Positions 62,431 through 64,000 of a DNA stretch of 64,000 bases are shown piece after piece. Source of the DNA: Leucobacter chromiireducens subsp. chromiireducens (lineage in GTDB: Bacteria > Actinomycetota > Actinomycetes > Actinomycetales > Microbacteriaceae); assembly GCF_016758255.1 (NCBI RefSeq), contig NZ_QYAD01000001.1, positions 1,054,001-1,118,000 of the forward strand, in the 5' to 3' direction. Below the pieces are notes generated by a model. That model made no database searches. It saw nothing but the letters and a program-made list of their open reading frames with translations, and was not told the DNA's origin. The position numbers and the translations under genes are program-made. Numbering within the stretch: the stretch's first letter is position 1; every line of letters starts with the position of its first letter.

Positions 62431-63413
62431 CTGGTGGCTGCTCCGTTCGTGGGGCGATGCGGGGGTGATACCACGGTATCGACGGAGGTCTGAAGGAAGC
62501 CGAGGCTCACGGGGGATGGAAGAATGCCGGTGGCCTCTGCGCGAAGCTGCTCGACGCGTTCCGCAACGACGGCCATGATCCCAGGAGCATCCACTGCTGA
62601 CATGAGGAGCGCCGGCGTTGGAGCGCTCTCGCCTGACGCAATGAGGCTCTGATAGGCGTGCCAGAGCGGAAAGGTTGGAATCCCATTCCTGACATCTGCT
62701 GCGGCGTCTTTGCCGAGCTCGGCTGCGTCGCTCTGAATGTCCAGGATGTCGTCGTGGAGTTGGAACGCGAGGCCGAGCAGTCGTCCTGCCTCGTCAAGGC
62801 GGTCTGTCTCATGGTCTGGAAGCCCGGCAACGTGCCCGGCAAGCGCAAAAGCGACACCAAAGAGGGCGCCGGTCTTCAGCACGCAGTACCGCTCAATGTC
62901 CTGGAGTCGGTCAGGCGCCCAGCCCAGAGACTCCTCAAGGAGCTGACCCTCGTTGAGTGCGAGGTATGCGGCGGAGAGTCTGCTCGCGGCCTCCGCGGAT
63001 TGGTGGCTTGCGCTCTGGAAAACGAGCCCAAGTAGCGAGTCACCCACGAGAATTGCGGTGCCAGCGCTGGTGGCCAAATGAAGCGTTGGCTCGCCGCGAC
63101 GCTGGGATGAAGCATCAATAATGTCGTCGTGGACGAGAGATGAGGTGTGGAGCAACTCGATCGCTGCTCCGATTTCAACGAGCGCTGCATCGTCTGTGGC
63201 GCCGTAGGCGAGTGCGGCGGCGAGAAATGCTCGCGCGCGAACGTGTTTGCCGCCACCGAGCGCGGTGAGTTGAGCCGGTGAACGGATCGCCCATTCGTGC
63301 GTGCCGAACTCGGACGCGAGAAGCGACTCAATATGAAGGCGGACGTCGCTGAGGAGCGTGTCCAGCTCCTCGGGGCTGCGGGGGAGCAGTCCGTTTGTGT
63401 GGGGGTGTGGCAC
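62427..63413 (-). CDS. Polyprenyl diphosphate synthase (all-trans)
   Basis: This 328-residue isoprenyl chain-elongating enzyme has the first aspartate-rich motif HDDIIDASSQRRGEPT and the second, FQLHDDILDIQSD, which bind Mg-diphosphate. GGGKHVRARAFLAAAL is the conserved allylic-substrate region. The residues before the first motif (ELLHTSSLVHDD) include small side chains at the chain-length positions, so products longer than farnesyl, such as geranylgeranyl or longer, are expected. It starts with GTG at 63413 after GAGGGAG. The stop overlaps the lacI-type start (ATGA), and a LacI-type box lies 67 bp upstream. No prenyltransferase or terpene cyclase is in the window, so its metabolic link is unclear. 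Confidence 0.88.
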   Translation of the reverse strand: MPHPHTNGLLPRSPEELDTLLSDVRLHIESLLASEFGTHEWAIRSPAQLTALGGGKHVRARAFLAAALAYGATDDAALVEIGAAIELLHTSSLVHDDIIDASSQRRGEPTLHLATSAGTAILVGDSLLGLVFQSASHQSAEAASRLSAAYLALNEGQLLEESLGWAPDRLQDIERYCVLKTGALFGVAFALAGHVAGLPDHETDRLDEAGRLLGLAFQLHDDILDIQSDAAELGKDAAADVRNGIPTFPLWHAYQSLIASGESAPTPALLMSAVDAPGIMAVVAERVEQLRAEATGILPSPVSLGFLQTSVDTVVSPPHRPTNGAATR

Positions 63414-63479
63414 GTGCGGCGGCTCCCTCGATGCGGTGACGTGTGATCTCCTCCCTCAGCGTAGGCCTGACGGGAGCTC

Positions 63480-63499
63480 CTGCCAAATCGATTCAGCAA
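63480..63499. promoter_or_regulatory. LacI-type operator, box C (polyprenyl synthase-lacI promoter)
   Basis: CTGCCAAATCGATTCAGCAA is an imperfect palindrome centred on AATCGATT with the same half-sites as the boxes upstream of the ureohydrolase and permease genes. It lies between the synthase and the divergent DtxR-type gene, so it may act on one or both. Confidence 0.6.
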
Positions 63500-63552
63500 C
63501 CTCAGTGTGCGGCGTGTCCCGTGTGGAAAGGGTGCAGATCAACGACGCGGGC

Positions 63553-63558
63553 TATTCT
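63553..63558 (+). promoter_or_regulatory. -10 box for the leaderless DtxR-type gene
   Basis: TATTCT lies 7 nt before the GTG at 63566, with no ribosome-binding site. Confidence 0.5.
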
Positions 63559-63565
63559 TGTCGGC

Positions 63566-64000
63566 GTGAGCGTTGACGATCTTTCGGCGAGTATGCAGAA
63601 CTACCTCAAGGTGATTTGGGGGCTGCAGGAGTGGTCAGACGCGCCCGTTTCGAACTCGGCCATCGCGGAGTCTGCCGGGGTGCGACTGTCGACCGTGTCG
63701 GATGCGCTGCGCAAGCTCTCTGAGCTCGAACTCATCAGCCACGTGCGCTATGGCAGCGTGACGCTGACCGATCTGGGGCGCGAGCACGCGGTCTCAATGA
63801 TCCGTCGTCACCGCCTCCTGGAGACTTACCTGGTGCAGGCGCTCGGCTATGAATGGGACGAAGTGCACGCCGAGGCGGACCGCCTGGAGCATGCGGTCTC
63901 TGACGAGCTGATTCACCGCGTTGATCGTGCGCTGGGCTACCCGACGCGCGACCCGCACGGTGATCCGATTCCGAGCGCTGACGGTCGCGTACACCGTCCC
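63566..64000 (+). CDS. DtxR/MntR-type metal-dependent regulator, 3' end cut by window edge
   Basis: The first 145 residues of a metalloregulator are present: an N-terminal helix (SASMQNYLKVIWGLQEWSD), a winged helix (NSAIAESAGVRLSTVSDALRKLSELELISHVRYGSVTLTDLGRE) and a dimerisation/metal-binding part with SMIRRHRLLETYLVQALGYEWDEVHAEADRLEHAVSDELIHRVDRALG. The HRLLETYL and EVHAEADRLEHAVS blocks supply the typical histidine, glutamate and cysteine/aspartate-region ligands. The sequence fits DtxR/IdeR/MntR repressors of iron or manganese genes. The GTG at 63566 is leaderless. The rest lies outside the window, so a C-terminal SH3-like domain cannot be checked. Confidence 0.88.
   Translation, partial: MSVDDLSASMQNYLKVIWGLQEWSDAPVSNSAIAESAGVRLSTVSDALRKLSELELISHVRYGSVTLTDLGREHAVSMIRRHRLLETYLVQALGYEWDEVHAEADRLEHAVSDELIHRVDRALGYPTRDPHGDPIPSADGRVHRP

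Overview
The window is a gene-dense, high-GC segment of an actinobacterial chromosome. The lineage markers are a WhiB1-like iron-sulfur regulator, a SigH/RsrA (sigma factor/zinc anti-sigma) pair, a DUF3117 protein, a DUF222-HNH endonuclease, LAxTG (class E) sortase signals and many leaderless genes with a TANNNT box 6-8 nt before the start codon. Gene content and order resemble Microbacteriaceae, perhaps Leucobacter-like. The genus is inference. Most of the DNA is ordinary chromosome. I saw no tRNA, rRNA, insertion sequence, prophage or CRISPR array.

Layout. 1-3.2 kb: 3' end of a citrate/2-methylcitrate synthase, an enoyl-CoA hydratase and a DUF222-HNH protein. 3.4-8.8 kb: argC-argJ-argB, an A24 prepilin peptidase, a seven-iron ferredoxin and dapC. 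9-12.8 kb: citrate synthase and an ABC exporter. 12.9-20.2 kb: two secreted LAxTG proteins (lamin-tail/beta-propeller; phosphodiesterase-like) flanking the divergent dapD/dapE pair and a DUF3117 gene. 20.3-26.5 kb: O-methyltransferase, TatB-like protein, a PAS-GGDEF-EAL protein, and a coupled operon of a channel-less MgtE-like protein, DUF1003 and Mrp. 26.6-39.7 kb: lipoprotein beta-propeller, stress protein, ArfB, pseudouridine synthase, a tandem Lrp regulator divergent from an MFS/M20 operon, HrpA, aldo/keto reductase and malate dehydrogenase. 39.8-46.9 kb: argG, small membrane proteins, WhiB, peroxiredoxin, rsgA-aroA divergent from sigH-rsrA. 46.9-57.7 kb: orphan substrate-binding protein, hydrolases, arginase-family protein, DUF3097, MFS, 3-hydroxyisobutyryl-CoA hydrolase, YbaK, a VOC protein, and an orphan DNA methyltransferase coupled to a MocR-type regulator.

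The most distinctive part is 57.7-63.5 kb. A ureohydrolase (agmatinase/guanidinobutyrase family), a nitrilase-superfamily amidase, an APC permease, a LacI regulator and a polyprenyl diphosphate synthase share near-palindromic 20-bp boxes (core AANCGTTT) in all three promoter regions. This looks like one LacI regulon for import and hydrolysis of a guanidino or amide compound, with an isoprenoid synthase translationally coupled to the regulator. The DNA there is visibly less GC-rich, and one terminator has a real T-run, unlike the GC-only hairpins elsewhere, which suggests an acquired block. The window ends inside a DtxR/MntR-type regulator.

Metabolic links: arginine synthesis is split (argCJB at 3.4 kb, argG at 39.9 kb; argD, argF, argH and argR are absent from the window). 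The succinylase diaminopimelate route is represented by dapC, dapD and dapE. Redox-stress control (sigH-rsrA, whiB, peroxiredoxin) is clustered at 42-47 kb.
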